This document shows, in pieces, positions 51,721 to 60,481 of a DNA stretch of 64,000 bases (position 1 is its first letter; each line of letters begins with the position of its first letter). This stretch comes from Desulfosporosinus youngiae DSM 17734 (GTDB lineage: Bacteria; Bacillota; Desulfitobacteriia; Desulfitobacteriales; Desulfitobacteriaceae). Position numbers and translations under genes: made by a program. The stretch is taken from NCBI RefSeq assembly GCF_000244895.1, contig NZ_CM001441.1:4802198-4866197 (forward strand). The letters are read 5' to 3'. The notes beneath the pieces are model-generated. The model saw only the letters and a list, made by a program, of their open reading frames with translations, ran no database searches and was not told where the DNA came from.

Positions 51721-52768
51721 CCCGCTTCTTCTTTTTCTTTAACCGGTAAACAAACGCCAGCACTTCGGCAACCGCTTTATAAAGATCCGCCGGAATCCCC
51801 TGCCCGATTTCCACCTGGGCATAAAGAGCACGGGCCAGCGGCTTGTTTTCCATGATCACAAGGTCATATTCCTTGGCCAACTCCCGCATTCGCAACGCAA
51901 CCTGGTCTTGACCCTTGGCAACGACGTAAGGGGCATTTTGTACTTTCGGGTCATAACGCAAGGCCACTGCAAAGTGGGTTGGATTGGTGACAACGACATC
52001 CGCCTGTTTCATGTCCTGCATCATTCGGCCCATGGCCATCGCACGTTGTCGTTTTTTTAGTTCACTTTTCAGTTCAGGGTTTCCTTCAGTTTGTTTGTAT
52101 TCCTGTTTTAAATCCTCATGAGACATTCGTAAATTCTTCTCATATTCCCACCGCTGGTAGATGTAATCAAAAGCGGCTATACCTAAAAACGAAAGGGAAA
52201 TATTCCAAGCAAGTTCCATTAAGGCCTCGCCTAATAAAACCGCCGCCTGCCCCACATTGAGTTGTTGCAGTGCTGGATAAATATGCAGGCGATCCCGGAC
52301 ACTTGCGTAAAGAAAATAGCCGATCAGAAGCACTTTCATTAACGATTTGACCAATTCCACCCATGCCTTTACGCCAAACATTCGCTTCGCGCCGCTGATC
52401 ATACTTAAACGTGAAAGTTGAGGTTTCATGGATTCCCCCGTAAAAAGAAATCCCACTTGGATATAATTAGAGATTAGGGCAATTAAAAACCCAGTACCTA
52501 AAATCGGGGCCATGATTTGAATCCCCAGCCAAAGAACGTTGAGCATGAGACTGGCCACCGAACGTTCCGTCCAATCCGAGGAAAGCCCTAAAACGTAGGG
52601 AAAAAGATACTGTATACGGAGAAACATTGCCGGAATCCAAAACCTAAGAAGAGCCACCAGACCTAAAAGCATCAACGCAGAGATAACTTCCTGGCTTTTA
52701 AATACCTGACCCTTTTTGCGCGCTTCCTGTTTCCGTCTGGGCGTGGCGGGATGTTTTTTTTCGCTCAC
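51716..52768 (-). CDS. flhB: Flagellar export switch protein FlhB
   Basis: 350 residues. Four membrane helices are followed by the cytoplasmic autocleaving domain with the NPTH site in VVVTNPTHFAVALRYD, where self-cleavage allows the hook-to-filament switch with FliK. The GTG at 52768 (SEKKHPATPRRK) overlaps the fliR stop by four bases and has GGGGTGG upstream; the frame start at 52801 is inside fliR. Confidence 0.95.
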   Translation of the reverse strand: MSEKKHPATPRRKQEARKKGQVFKSQEVISALMLLGLVALLRFWIPAMFLRIQYLFPYVLGLSSDWTERSVASLMLNVLWLGIQIMAPILGTGFLIALISNYIQVGFLFTGESMKPQLSRLSMISGAKRMFGVKAWVELVKSLMKVLLIGYFLYASVRDRLHIYPALQQLNVGQAAVLLGEALMELAWNISLSFLGIAAFDYIYQRWEYEKNLRMSHEDLKQEYKQTEGNPELKSELKKRQRAMAMGRMMQDMKQADVVVTNPTHFAVALRYDPKVQNAPYVVAKGQDQVALRMRELAKEYDLVIMENKPLARALYAQVEIGQGIPADLYKAVAEVLAFVYRLKKKKKRA

Positions 52769-53544
52769 TGTTTCCACCCCTGATAAAGTTCTAAGACCCA
52801 AGACATATTGGTATCAAATAGCCGGGCAACAGCTTCTCCGAAAAAGGGAATCGAGAGATACAAAATAATAAGTCCAAAAACAATCTTAACCGGGAAAATC
52901 ACCGCAAAAATATTAAGTTGAGGTACTGTTCTGGATAAGAGCCCGACCCCGACATCGGATACAAGAAGTGCTCCGAAAACCGGCATTGCCAATTGAGCTG
53001 CTAAAGCAAAAACATGAGCAACCAGCTGAACGTAAAAAAGATAGTTATGCGGCAAGCTGGACGGGTTTATAGGAATATAAGCATAGCTCTTAACCATGGC
53101 GGCAATTAAATAGTGATGAGAATTCGTCGAAAGCAAAAGCATGGTCGCTAATATTATCTGGAAGTTACCCATCATAGGACTTTGTACACCATAAACAGGG
53201 TCAATGGCCGACCCCATCGTAAAACCCATTTGATAATCGATCAACTGCCCTGCTCCTTGTAAAACAGCCGTCAGCAGGTAAATGAGAAATCCAATGACCA
53301 GCCCCACCAGAACTTCCTTGATTACCACCGCAACATACGGCAAAAGCTCCTCTGGAATGGATGGATTCGCTGCCTGAATGAGGGGATACAGAATTACCGA
53401 GATGCTGGCCGCCAAGCCAAGCCTTGCCATACCAGGAACGCCCCTCGCGCCGAAAACCGGTGCCAGCATAATCATACCCGCCCAACGAGATAAAATCAGC
53501 AGGAATAACGAGAGATTCCATTGGAGCAGCTGGGCCAGACTCAA
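52765..53544 (-). CDS. fliR: Flagellar export protein FliR
   Basis: 259 residues with about six membrane helices. AGMIMLAPVFGARGVPGMAR and QGAGQLIDYQMGFTMGSAID are FliR family motifs of the export gate ring. TTG start at 53544 with GGGGGGAG upstream. A 126-base gap separates it from fliQ, unusual in the fliP-Q-R run, and is filled by TTCG arrays. Confidence 0.93.
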   Translation of the reverse strand: MSLAQLLQWNLSLFLLILSRWAGMIMLAPVFGARGVPGMARLGLAASISVILYPLIQAANPSIPEELLPYVAVVIKEVLVGLVIGFLIYLLTAVLQGAGQLIDYQMGFTMGSAIDPVYGVQSPMMGNFQIILATMLLLSTNSHHYLIAAMVKSYAYIPINPSSLPHNYLFYVQLVAHVFALAAQLAMPVFGALLVSDVGVGLLSRTVPQLNIFAVIFPVKIVFGLIILYLSIPFFGEAVARLFDTNMSWVLELYQGWKQ

Positions 53545-53562
53545 ATTTTCTCCCCCCTGTTG

Positions 53563-53669
53563 CGATGTTCGTGGTTCGATGTTCGAAATCTATAGATCAT
53601 GTTTGGGGTCGCGGTTAATACTTCGTTAGTCAGAGGACCCAAGTCCGAATTCGAATTTCGAACCTCGCG
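53563..53669. repeat. TTCG-rich arrays filling the fliQ-fliR gap
   Basis: Two arrays, 53563-53588 and 53643-53669, of TTCG-centred units. The second begins directly at the fliQ stop codon on the minus strand as GCGAGGTTCGAAATTCGAAT. No reading frame explains them. Confidence 0.7.
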
Positions 53670-53670
53670 C

Positions 53671-53943
53671 TCACATGCCTCCAAACGTCGCCAACTGAGT
53701 CAATAAATTGGTCGCATAGGCGGTCAGAACTGACAGCATCCACGGACCTAACAAGAGCATAACGACAGCCACGGCAACTACTTTGGGAATAAAGGAAAGC
53801 GTCTGCTCCTGGATTTGTGTCATAGACTGAAAGATGCTGACCAGAAGACCGACCAACAAAGCGACCCCGAGAATAGGCCCTCCCACAAGCAGCACTGTCC
53901 CAACGGCTTCCTTAGCCATATACAGTACCTGATTTTGGGTCAT
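53671..53943 (-). CDS. fliQ: Flagellar export protein FliQ
   Basis: 90 residues, two hydrophobic helices (about 10-38 and 52-75) joined by a polar loop (SMTQIQEQTLSFIPK), the FliQ pattern. Two ATGs are in frame; 53943 has AAGGGGG at proper spacing whereas 53949 touches it, so 53943 is preferred. It lies 17 bases after fliP. Confidence 0.93.
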   Translation of the reverse strand: MTQNQVLYMAKEAVGTVLLVGGPILGVALLVGLLVSIFQSMTQIQEQTLSFIPKVVAVAVVMLLLGPWMLSVLTAYATNLLTQLATFGGM

Positions 53944-53960
53944 TGTCATTCCCCCTTTCC

Positions 53961-54728
53961 CTACTTAAAGCTGCCCACTAAGGATTCTACGACAAGATGC
54001 CAGCCGTCCACCAAGACAAATAACAATAATTTGAAGGGCAGAGAAATCATCATCGGCGGAAGCATCATCATCCCAATTGACATAAGGGTAGTGGAAACAA
54101 TCATATCGATAACTATGAAAGGAACAAAAATAGCAAATCCCATTTGAAACGCTGTTTTTAATTCACTGATCACAAAGGCTGGAATCAGAACATAGGTGGG
54201 AACGTCCCGATAAGTTTTGGGGCGTTCCATTTTAGACAGCCCCACAAAAAGCTCCAGGTCTTTTTCCCGTGTCTGCTTAAACATAAACATTCGCAAGGGC
54301 TCTTCCGCTCTCTCAAGGGCCTCTGCCTGGGTAATCTGATTCTGCATATAAGGCTGAATGGCATTGGTATTGATCTGATTCCAGGTCGGGGCCATGATAA
54401 AAAACGACAGAAACAGGGATAAGCCTACGAGCACTTGATTCGGGGGCAGCTGCATGGTTCCTAAGGCATTTCTTACAAAGGACAAGACAATAATAATCCG
54501 GGTAAAGGACGTCATCATCATCAGAATGGCGGGGGCCAAAGAGAGTACCGTTAATAACATTAATATTTGCAGTGAGGTACCTGTTTGTTCCGCCGTTGAT
54601 GTTCCCAAATCTAAGGTTAATCCTGCCGCCCAAGCAATTTCAGGACATGAAAACAATCCAAATCCCAGCGCAGCGCCAAAAGCCAGCCCTAAAGTCAAGA
54701 GTTTAATGGTACGGCCTGAAGAAGACAT
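53961..54728 (-). CDS. fliP: Flagellar export protein FliP
   Basis: 255 residues. A signal-like N-terminus is followed by four membrane helices with [38 protein letters not shown] and [18 protein letters not shown], all FliP hallmarks. It forms the core of the export gate with FliQ and FliR. ATG at 54728 overlaps the fliO stop as TAATG. Confidence 0.95.
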   Translation of the reverse strand: MSSSGRTIKLLTLGLAFGAALGFGLFSCPEIAWAAGLTLDLGTSTAEQTGTSLQILMLLTVLSLAPAILMMMTSFTRIIIVLSFVRNALGTMQLPPNQVLVGLSLFLSFFIMAPTWNQINTNAIQPYMQNQITQAEALERAEEPLRMFMFKQTREKDLELFVGLSKMERPKTYRDVPTYVLIPAFVISELKTAFQMGFAIFVPFIVIDMIVSTTLMSIGMMMLPPMMISLPFKLLLFVLVDGWHLVVESLVGSFK

Positions 54729-55195
54729 TACTTTTCGACCTCCTCAAGCAAACGCTTCAATTCTGCAGAAAAAGTGTCTTTCTTGCGGGACTGCTTCGGC
54801 CAAAGCTTCCGGGCACTTTGGAGCCATCCTTCCACACGTTCCGTGGGACGTGTGGCGATCTCTTCCAAAATCTCAGCAGCGATATGGGGATCATTGATCT
54901 CACTAAGTTTCACCAGGTGGTGATCCGATCCGCCAAGGACCTGTAACTTTCCGGCAATCTCCACCAGGTACAGGCTTTGCTGCCCACTTAGAATTTGCCG
55001 GTCGAGAACCCTTGCCCAGGGTGCATTCATCGTCCGCATAGCTGCCCGATTCAGGCGCCGGAGAATCCAGAGAGACACCAGTAAAATAATAAGGAAAACC
55101 AGTAACGTTCCCAGAAGCCCCCACCATGAGAATACAGACTGGGTAACCGCCGGAGCGGTTCCACTTGAAGGAAACACTTGGTCTTCAAAGGACAT
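54728..55195 (-). CDS. fliO: Flagellar assembly protein FliO
   Basis: 155 residues. One membrane helix (about 22-45, [20 protein letters not shown]) and a cytoplasmic domain with the FliO/FliZ strand pattern [20 protein letters not shown], then a charged tail. FliO helps FliP assemble. It starts one base after cheY; the ribosome binding site is weak, so coupling to cheY is likely. Confidence 0.88.
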   Translation of the reverse strand: MSFEDQVFPSSGTAPAVTQSVFSWWGLLGTLLVFLIILLVSLWILRRLNRAAMRTMNAPWARVLDRQILSGQQSLYLVEIAGKLQVLGGSDHHLVKLSEINDPHIAAEILEEIATRPTERVEGWLQSARKLWPKQSRKKDTFSAELKRLLEEVEK

Positions 55196-55196
55196 G

Positions 55197-55559
55197 TTAT
55201 TTCAACGCCTTCGTGACAGCCTCAACCACGCGTTCCGCTTGAAAAGGCTTGACGACAAAGTCTTTAGCCCCGGATTGAATAGCTTCGATGACCATAGCTT
55301 GTTGACCCATAGCACTGCACATAATGATCCGTGCTTTCGAATCCAGTTTACGGATTTCTTTTACCGACTGCAGCCCGTCCATTTCCGGCATTGTAATATC
55401 CATAATTGTCAAGTTCGGCTGCAACTCCTTATACTTTTCAACAGCCACCGCTCCATTTTCAGCTTCACCAATTACATTGAACCCATTTTTCTGTAAGATG
55501 TCCTTTAGCATCATACGCATAAACGCAGCATCATCAACAATCATTATGGTAGCACTCAT
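55197..55559 (-). CDS. cheY: Chemotaxis response regulator CheY
   Basis: 120-residue single receiver domain. Acid pocket MIVDDAAFMR, phospho-acceptor Asp in LTIMDITMPEMDGL, switch Ser in IIMCSAMGQQ, and Lys in DFVVKPFQ are all seen. Phospho-CheY binds FliM/FliY to change rotation. The ATG at 55559 has GGGAGG 7 bases upstream. Gene order fliY-cheY-fliO is as in Bacillus. Confidence 0.95.
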   Translation of the reverse strand: MSATIMIVDDAAFMRMMLKDILQKNGFNVIGEAENGAVAVEKYKELQPNLTIMDITMPEMDGLQSVKEIRKLDSKARIIMCSAMGQQAMVIEAIQSGAKDFVVKPFQAERVVEAVTKALK

Positions 55560-55621
55560 CACATTTCCTCCCTTATCTACTTTCAAATACTCCAATTTCT
55601 ATTAAACCAGGACTCCTCACT

Positions 55622-56872
55622 CTACTTCAATGAATTCATCCGTTCCACGGGATGGACAATATCTGTAATCCGAATTCCAAAGGTCTCATTAATGACAACA
55701 ACCTCACATTTAGCAATCAACTTGCCATTGACAATCATATCGACTGGTTCCCCGGCCAAGCGATCCAATTCGATAACTGAACCGGGTCCCATATCCAGGA
55801 TTTCTTTAATCGTTTTTTTCGCCCGGCCCAGTTCAACACTTATTTGTAAAGGTACATCCAGAATCAAGCTTAGATTATCAGGCTGCGTCAGGGGAGGTCC
55901 CGGCTGAAGCGGTGCAAATTGTGCCGGCTGAACCGGCATCTGCACTCTGGCTTGATGACCAGGCTGCCCCATTCCATAGGAGGAATGATCCATTGGCGCC
56001 GAATAAGGTGCCCCATCGTAGATCGGAGACTCGTAAGCGGGTGCTCCGTAAGCCGGAGCCGGGGCTTCGTAGACTGGTGTTGAGGGTGGCTGGGGGCTTT
56101 GAAACGCTGTGGGCGGGGGAGCAGGAGCTGCAGGTTGTGCAGCCGGAGCCGGTGGAGCGGAGCCTCCATCCATCCCGCCCATTAGCTTACCGACCATTCT
56201 TTTAGCAACGTCAAGGGGAATTACCTGAACAAGAGTACTGTCAATGACATCTTCTACAACCATGCGGAAAGAGATCCGGACAAGGGGTTCATCCGCAGAC
56301 AAAAAATCATGAATCACATCTCTCCCCGTCGCCATGTCATTAAGCACTAAATTTGGCGGGGTAATATCTACCATCGCATTAAACATGGTCGACATAGATG
56401 TGGCAGCCGATCCCATCATTTGGTTCATAGCTTCTGAGATACCGCTGATTTGAAGATCAGAAAGCCCGTCTGACGGGTTTTTTCCATCCCCTCCCATCAT
56501 CAAGTCAACAATGACTGAACCATCCCGTTGAGAAAGAATCAAGAGATTCGAGCCTTCAATTCCTGCTTTGTATTTGACATCACAAATCACGGAAGGGATA
56601 GGATAATCATGACGAATCTGTTCCGAGGTCGTTAAGTCCACTTTCGGCGTGGTAATATCCACCTTTTTGCCTAAGAGCTGAGATAATGTCGTGGCAGCAG
56701 TACCCATGGAAATATTAGCAATTTCGCCGAGAGTATCCTTTTCCATCTCATTCAATAAATCAAAGGCCGTTAATGACTCCGGGGCCAATTCAGGTGGTGT
56801 GTCCAAGTCAGATTCAAGTGTTCCTCGAAGCAGCGCATCAATTTCTTCCTGAGTGAGCGACCCATTACCCAT
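55622..56872 (-). CDS. fliY: Flagellar motor switch phosphatase FliY
   Basis: 416 residues in three parts: N-terminal CheY-P-binding motif LTQEEIDALLRG; CheC-like domain with two ExxN sites (LGEIANISMGTAATTLSQLL and ISEAMNQMMGSAATSMS); then an 85-residue Pro/Ala/Tyr/Gln-rich linker (about 240-325) and a C-terminal FliN/SpoA domain (DVPLQISVELGRAKKTIKEI). It is both C-ring component and CheY-P phosphatase. ATG at 56872 with GGAGGGG upstream; overlaps fliM by 8 bases. Confidence 0.95.
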   Translation of the reverse strand: MGNGSLTQEEIDALLRGTLESDLDTPPELAPESLTAFDLLNEMEKDTLGEIANISMGTAATTLSQLLGKKVDITTPKVDLTTSEQIRHDYPIPSVICDVKYKAGIEGSNLLILSQRDGSVIVDLMMGGDGKNPSDGLSDLQISGISEAMNQMMGSAATSMSTMFNAMVDITPPNLVLNDMATGRDVIHDFLSADEPLVRISFRMVVEDVIDSTLVQVIPLDVAKRMVGKLMGGMDGGSAPPAPAAQPAAPAPPPTAFQSPQPPSTPVYEAPAPAYGAPAYESPIYDGAPYSAPMDHSSYGMGQPGHQARVQMPVQPAQFAPLQPGPPLTQPDNLSLILDVPLQISVELGRAKKTIKEILDMGPGSVIELDRLAGEPVDMIVNGKLIAKCEVVVINETFGIRITDIVHPVERMNSLK

Positions 56873-57860
56873 CTTGTTCCCCTCCTTCCTCTATTATTTC
56901 CGTTATCTGAACGGCGAGATGTTCCCCGTGAAGACCAGGGATAGACTTGAATTTCATAAATTCACCCACATAAATTGGCAGTGGATCCTGAACTGATTGG
57001 TTCAGTGGAATAACATCTCCTTTAGCAAGATCCAAAAGGTCTCTGACCAGGATTTCCGAGTTACCTAAAAACGCAATCATATCAACTTTCGCCCATTCGA
57101 TTTTTTTCCGAATCGCTTGTACCTGCTCCGGAGAAGTGACCTTCGCCTCTGTGGAAAAGAGGAAAAACGTACTTAACTTATCTAAGATGGGCTCAAGGAC
57201 CAGATAGGGCATACAGATATTAATCATCCCGATTGCTTCGCCGACCTTGACTTCAAGGGTTATGAGTACAATCATTTCATTAGGAGCTACAATTTGTGTA
57301 AACTGAGGATTCGATTCCATCGATATAAAATGCGGTTTAAGGGCGTAAACCTCTGACCAGGCTTCTTCCGTGATATTTACCATTTGAGTTAAGCGGTTTT
57401 CTATAATTGTCCTTTCAATCTCGGTTAAATCCCGGTTTTTTTCCGTCCCTTGCCCTTGCCCTCCTAAAAGCCGGTCCACCACCGCAAAGGTGAGAGAAGG
57501 GCTCACCTCCATTAAGATTGTACCCTCCAGCGGATTCAGGGAGTAAAGGGCCAGGACAGTGGGGTTAGGTAAAGACCGGATAAACTCGTCATAGGTGATC
57601 TGTTCTATTGAAACAACAGAGCTTTCAACGACAGAATGCAGATTCCCGGAAAAAAAAGTAGTAAGACCTCTGCAATAATTCTCATGAATATTATGGAGGG
57701 AGTGAATCTGATCCTTGGAAAACTTATTCGGACGTTTAAAATCGTATACACGAATCCGCTTTTGAGTCTTGGTTGTCTTCATTTCCTCTACGTCAACTTG
57801 TCCATCGGACAGCGCATTCAGCAGAGCATCAATCTCAGCCTGGGACAAGACGTCTCCCAT
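56865..57860 (-). CDS. fliM: Flagellar motor switch protein FliM
   Basis: 331 residues. The N-terminal LSQAEIDALLNAL is the CheY-P docking peptide; then YDFKRPNKFSKDQIHSLHNI, the GGxG motif GGQGQG in DRLLGGQGQGTEKN, and a C-terminal SpoA domain (LLDLAKGDVIPLNQSV). ATG at 57860, after GGGGGTGG; a TTG immediately before it is in frame. A 164-base gap upstream holds repeat arrays. Confidence 0.95.
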   Translation of the reverse strand: MGDVLSQAEIDALLNALSDGQVDVEEMKTTKTQKRIRVYDFKRPNKFSKDQIHSLHNIHENYCRGLTTFFSGNLHSVVESSVVSIEQITYDEFIRSLPNPTVLALYSLNPLEGTILMEVSPSLTFAVVDRLLGGQGQGTEKNRDLTEIERTIIENRLTQMVNITEEAWSEVYALKPHFISMESNPQFTQIVAPNEMIVLITLEVKVGEAIGMINICMPYLVLEPILDKLSTFFLFSTEAKVTSPEQVQAIRKKIEWAKVDMIAFLGNSEILVRDLLDLAKGDVIPLNQSVQDPLPIYVGEFMKFKSIPGLHGEHLAVQITEIIEEGGEQDG

Positions 57861-57874
57861 CAAACCACCCCCTT

Positions 57875-58024
57875 GCTCGATATTCGATCTTTCTGGTTCG
57901 AACCTTTATTCTCAATCTATATAGCTTAAACTCATAACCAATGTTCGATTGTGAGTTATTCGTCGTCACACCAGAAATACCAACCTCGCAACTCTGACCT
58001 CCGGCTTCTGACCTCTGACCTCTG
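57875..58024. repeat. TTCG array and CTGACCT heptamer array between fliL and fliM
   Basis: Near fliM, 57875-57904 carries TCGATATTCGATC and GGTTCGAACC units. Next to fliL, 57993-58024 carries four CTGACCTC/CTTCTGACC heptamers ending exactly at the fliL stop codon. The unit resembles the array at 34233-34260. Confidence 0.7.
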
Positions 58025-58453
58025 TTATTGGTAGACCAAAGAAAGAAAGAGAACATCTGTGATTTGATCTTCTGCCACTTCATTAAGCTTCTCAATTAAC
58101 TCTTTCCTCAATTTTTCACGTGCCTGTGTGGTTTGTACATCGGCAAGGGATTTATCCGCCAAAACCGTATTAACCCGGTCTTTTAAGAACGCATCCTCTT
58201 CCTTCAAATGCTCCCCCGCTTTTACATCGCTCACTTGAACTGTAATAGCCGTCTTCAGAAAGGCTCCACCTTGCAAATTCACAGTGAATTCACCGATGGG
58301 CAGTAAGGGTCCTGTTTTTTTGGCATGGGATTTTTTAGAACTGTCATCAAACGTCTTAAAGATAAAGGTTTGAGCCCCAATTGTCCCTCCCACACCAAGA
58401 GCCGCTCCCAAGAACAAGGCTAGAATTACAAAAATAAGGGATTTACGATTCAT
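58025..58453 (-). CDS. fliL: Flagellar basal-body protein FliL
   Basis: 142 residues. One N-terminal membrane helix (about 5-27) and a periplasmic-side domain with GPLLPIGEFTVNLQGGAFLK and the C-terminal LRKELIEKLNEV followed by DVLFLSLVYQ are the FliL pattern; it stabilises stators. ATG at 58453 with GGAGGAG upstream, inside the end of flbD (11-base overlap). Confidence 0.92.
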   Translation of the reverse strand: MNRKSLIFVILALFLGAALGVGGTIGAQTFIFKTFDDSSKKSHAKKTGPLLPIGEFTVNLQGGAFLKTAITVQVSDVKAGEHLKEEDAFLKDRVNTVLADKSLADVQTTQAREKLRKELIEKLNEVAEDQITDVLFLSLVYQ

Positions 58454-58658
58454 AAATCTTTTGCTCCTCCACTTTGTAAGTCTGACAACGCCTGCGAAAC
58501 TCAGCAATGCGCTCAATAAGAACCTCGATGGCTTCTGATACGACGTATTTATTTCCACCCGTTAAGGTTATGACCGTATCCGGGGTTTCTTCCATCAATT
58601 CAATCAAGTCGGGATTTAAAGCAAAGGTTTTTCCATTTAAGCGAGTAACATAAATCAT
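58443..58658 (-). CDS. flbD: FlbD family protein
   Basis: 71 residues. MIYVTRLNGKTFALNPDLIE with DTVITLTGGNKYVVSE is the complete FlbD family, a small protein always found in Gram-positive and spirochaete flagellar operons before fliL or motA; its role is not well defined. ATG at 58658 with GGGGATG upstream. It sits directly after fliJ here, where Bacillus has ylxF-fliK-flgD-flgE in between. Confidence 0.92.
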   Translation of the reverse strand: MIYVTRLNGKTFALNPDLIELMEETPDTVITLTGGNKYVVSEAIEVLIERIAEFRRRCQTYKVEEQKIYES

Positions 58659-58706
58659 AGCTTCATCCCCTTCCGTTGATCCGTAAACTAATTTCCATTT
58701 GCTTAG

Positions 58707-59165
58707 TTAAGCAAGTTCACCGACGGCTTTTTTCCCAAGCCAGTGAAGTACTTGACCCGTTTCATCCAACACCTTTTGTTCCTTCTGTAATTCTGCGGCC
58801 CGAAAGGCTGCCGCCTGTTTTTCTTTGAGGCGCTCGTATTTCTCAACTTCACGATGCGCTTCCAATAAACACCCGCGGGCCTTCTCCAGAACAGGTTCCT
58901 GCTCCCTCAGCTTTGCTTCGCATTCAAGCAATCGACGCCTCTGTTCTCTGGCAAAGACTTGACAGATCCCCAGGTCTTCCGGCCGGTGACGACCAGCTTC
59001 CCGTTGACCATCCTGGGCTTCTTTATAACGAACTTTTTGAACCTCCAAAGCATCGAAACAGGCTTGCCAGCGCTGCAGTTCCAGAGCGTACTGCCGCCTG
59101 GCCGATTCTAAAATCTGTTGAGCTAATTGAAGGCTGGCATCCAAGCGAAAGCGAAATCGAGCCAT
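58707..59165 (-). CDS. fliJ: Flagellar export chaperone FliJ
   Basis: 152 residues, almost entirely an antiparallel coiled coil with heptads (YALELQRWQACFDALEVQKV to YERLKEKQAAAFRAAELQKE). It begins MARFRFRLDASLQLAQQILE, typical of FliJ, which couples FliI ATPase to FlhA. ATG at 59165 with AAGGGG 10 bases upstream, 14 bases after fliI. Confidence 0.88.
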   Translation of the reverse strand: MARFRFRLDASLQLAQQILESARRQYALELQRWQACFDALEVQKVRYKEAQDGQREAGRHRPEDLGICQVFAREQRRRLLECEAKLREQEPVLEKARGCLLEAHREVEKYERLKEKQAAAFRAAELQKEQKVLDETGQVLHWLGKKAVGELA

Positions 59166-59179
59166 TATTTTTAAACCCC

Positions 59180-60481
59180 TTATTTAAAGATTCCCTGCAA
59201 TTGTTGAAGCATCTCCTGAGAGGTAACATATTCGTCGACTCTTTGCCGGATGAACGCTTGAATACGGTCCATATGGGCAATTGCGGCATCAATCTTAGGA
59301 CTGCTTCCCGGCGTATACGCCCCGATGTCAATCAGATCCTTGGCATCACGATAAATAGCGATATATTCCCTCACCCTGCCTGCTAATTCCTTATGTTCCG
59401 AACTGACAACATCATTCATAACCCGGCTGACTGACTGCAGGATATCAATGGCCGGAAACTGGTTTTGCATGGCCAATTCCCGGGTTAAAACAATATGTCC
59501 GTCGAGAATTCCACGTACTGAATCTGCAATCGGCTCATTATGGTCATCTCCATCCACTAAAACCGTATAGATCCCGGTAATACTTCCGATTTCCGCCATA
59601 CCTGAGCGTTCCAATAGTTTGGGCAAAAGAGCAAACACAGAAGGAGGATATCCGCGGGTTGCCGGCGGTTCACCCACTGTGAGGCCTACTTCCCGCTGGG
59701 CCATGGCAAAGCGGGTCACCGAATCCATCATTAGAAGCACATTCTTCCCTTGATCCCGGAAATACTCCGCAATAGCTGTGGCCGTAAATGCTGCCTTTAA
59801 GCGAACTAAAGCAGGTTGATCCGATGTCGCCACAATAATCACTGAACGGGCTAACCCCTCCGGGCCTAAATCTTTCTCAATGAAGTCACGCAGTTCCCGG
59901 CCCCGTTCCCCAATCAAGGCGATAACATTAATATCAGCCACAGTATTTCTGGCCATCATACCCAGTAAGGTACTCTTCCCCACCCCGGATCCGGCAAAGA
60001 TTCCCATCCGCTGCCCGCGGCCTATGGTGAGAATCCCATCGATCGCCCGAACACCGACACTGAGAGTGTCCTGAATCCGGGGACGCAATAAGGCGCTGGG
60101 CGGTTTGTTTTGCAGCGGGTAAGCTGTTTCTGGCTGAAGCGGGCGATTGTCCATGGGATGTCCCAGTCCATCCAGAATCCGACCGAGAAGTCCCGGTCCC
60201 ACCGGCACCGTCAGCTTTTGCCGCTGAGAAAGCACCCGGTCTCCCGGGGCAATCCCTTCGAGTTCTCCCAAAGGCATGAGCAGAGTGGTTGAATCCCGAA
60301 AGCCTACCACTTCTGCAGGAAGTTCCCGTCCTTCCCGCGTGATGATATGACAATATTCACCCACACTGGCTCGCGGGCCGGCTGACTCCACCATCAGGCC
60401 GACAATCTTCGCAACCCTTCCCTGAGCCGAAATCGGTTCCGTCTGTTCCGCCGCCACTGCTAATCGATTCCACACCCCCAT
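59180..60481 (-). CDS. fliI: Flagellum-specific ATPase FliI
   Basis: 433-residue AAA-like export ATPase related to F1-beta. Walker A is IFAGSGVGKSTLLGMMAR and Walker B is NVLLMMDSVTRFAMAQREVG; ATRGYPPSVFALLPKLLERSG is the family signature. The N-terminus NRLAVAAEQTEPIS and total length match FliI, and the ATG at 60481 has GGGAGGAG 7 bases upstream, so the 125-base overlap with fliH is real on current evidence. Confidence 0.95.
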   Translation of the reverse strand: MGVWNRLAVAAEQTEPISAQGRVAKIVGLMVESAGPRASVGEYCHIITREGRELPAEVVGFRDSTTLLMPLGELEGIAPGDRVLSQRQKLTVPVGPGLLGRILDGLGHPMDNRPLQPETAYPLQNKPPSALLRPRIQDTLSVGVRAIDGILTIGRGQRMGIFAGSGVGKSTLLGMMARNTVADINVIALIGERGRELRDFIEKDLGPEGLARSVIIVATSDQPALVRLKAAFTATAIAEYFRDQGKNVLLMMDSVTRFAMAQREVGLTVGEPPATRGYPPSVFALLPKLLERSGMAEIGSITGIYTVLVDGDDHNEPIADSVRGILDGHIVLTRELAMQNQFPAIDILQSVSRVMNDVVSSEHKELAGRVREYIAIYRDAKDLIDIGAYTPGSSPKIDAAIAHMDRIQAFIRQRVDEYVTSQEMLQQLQGIFK

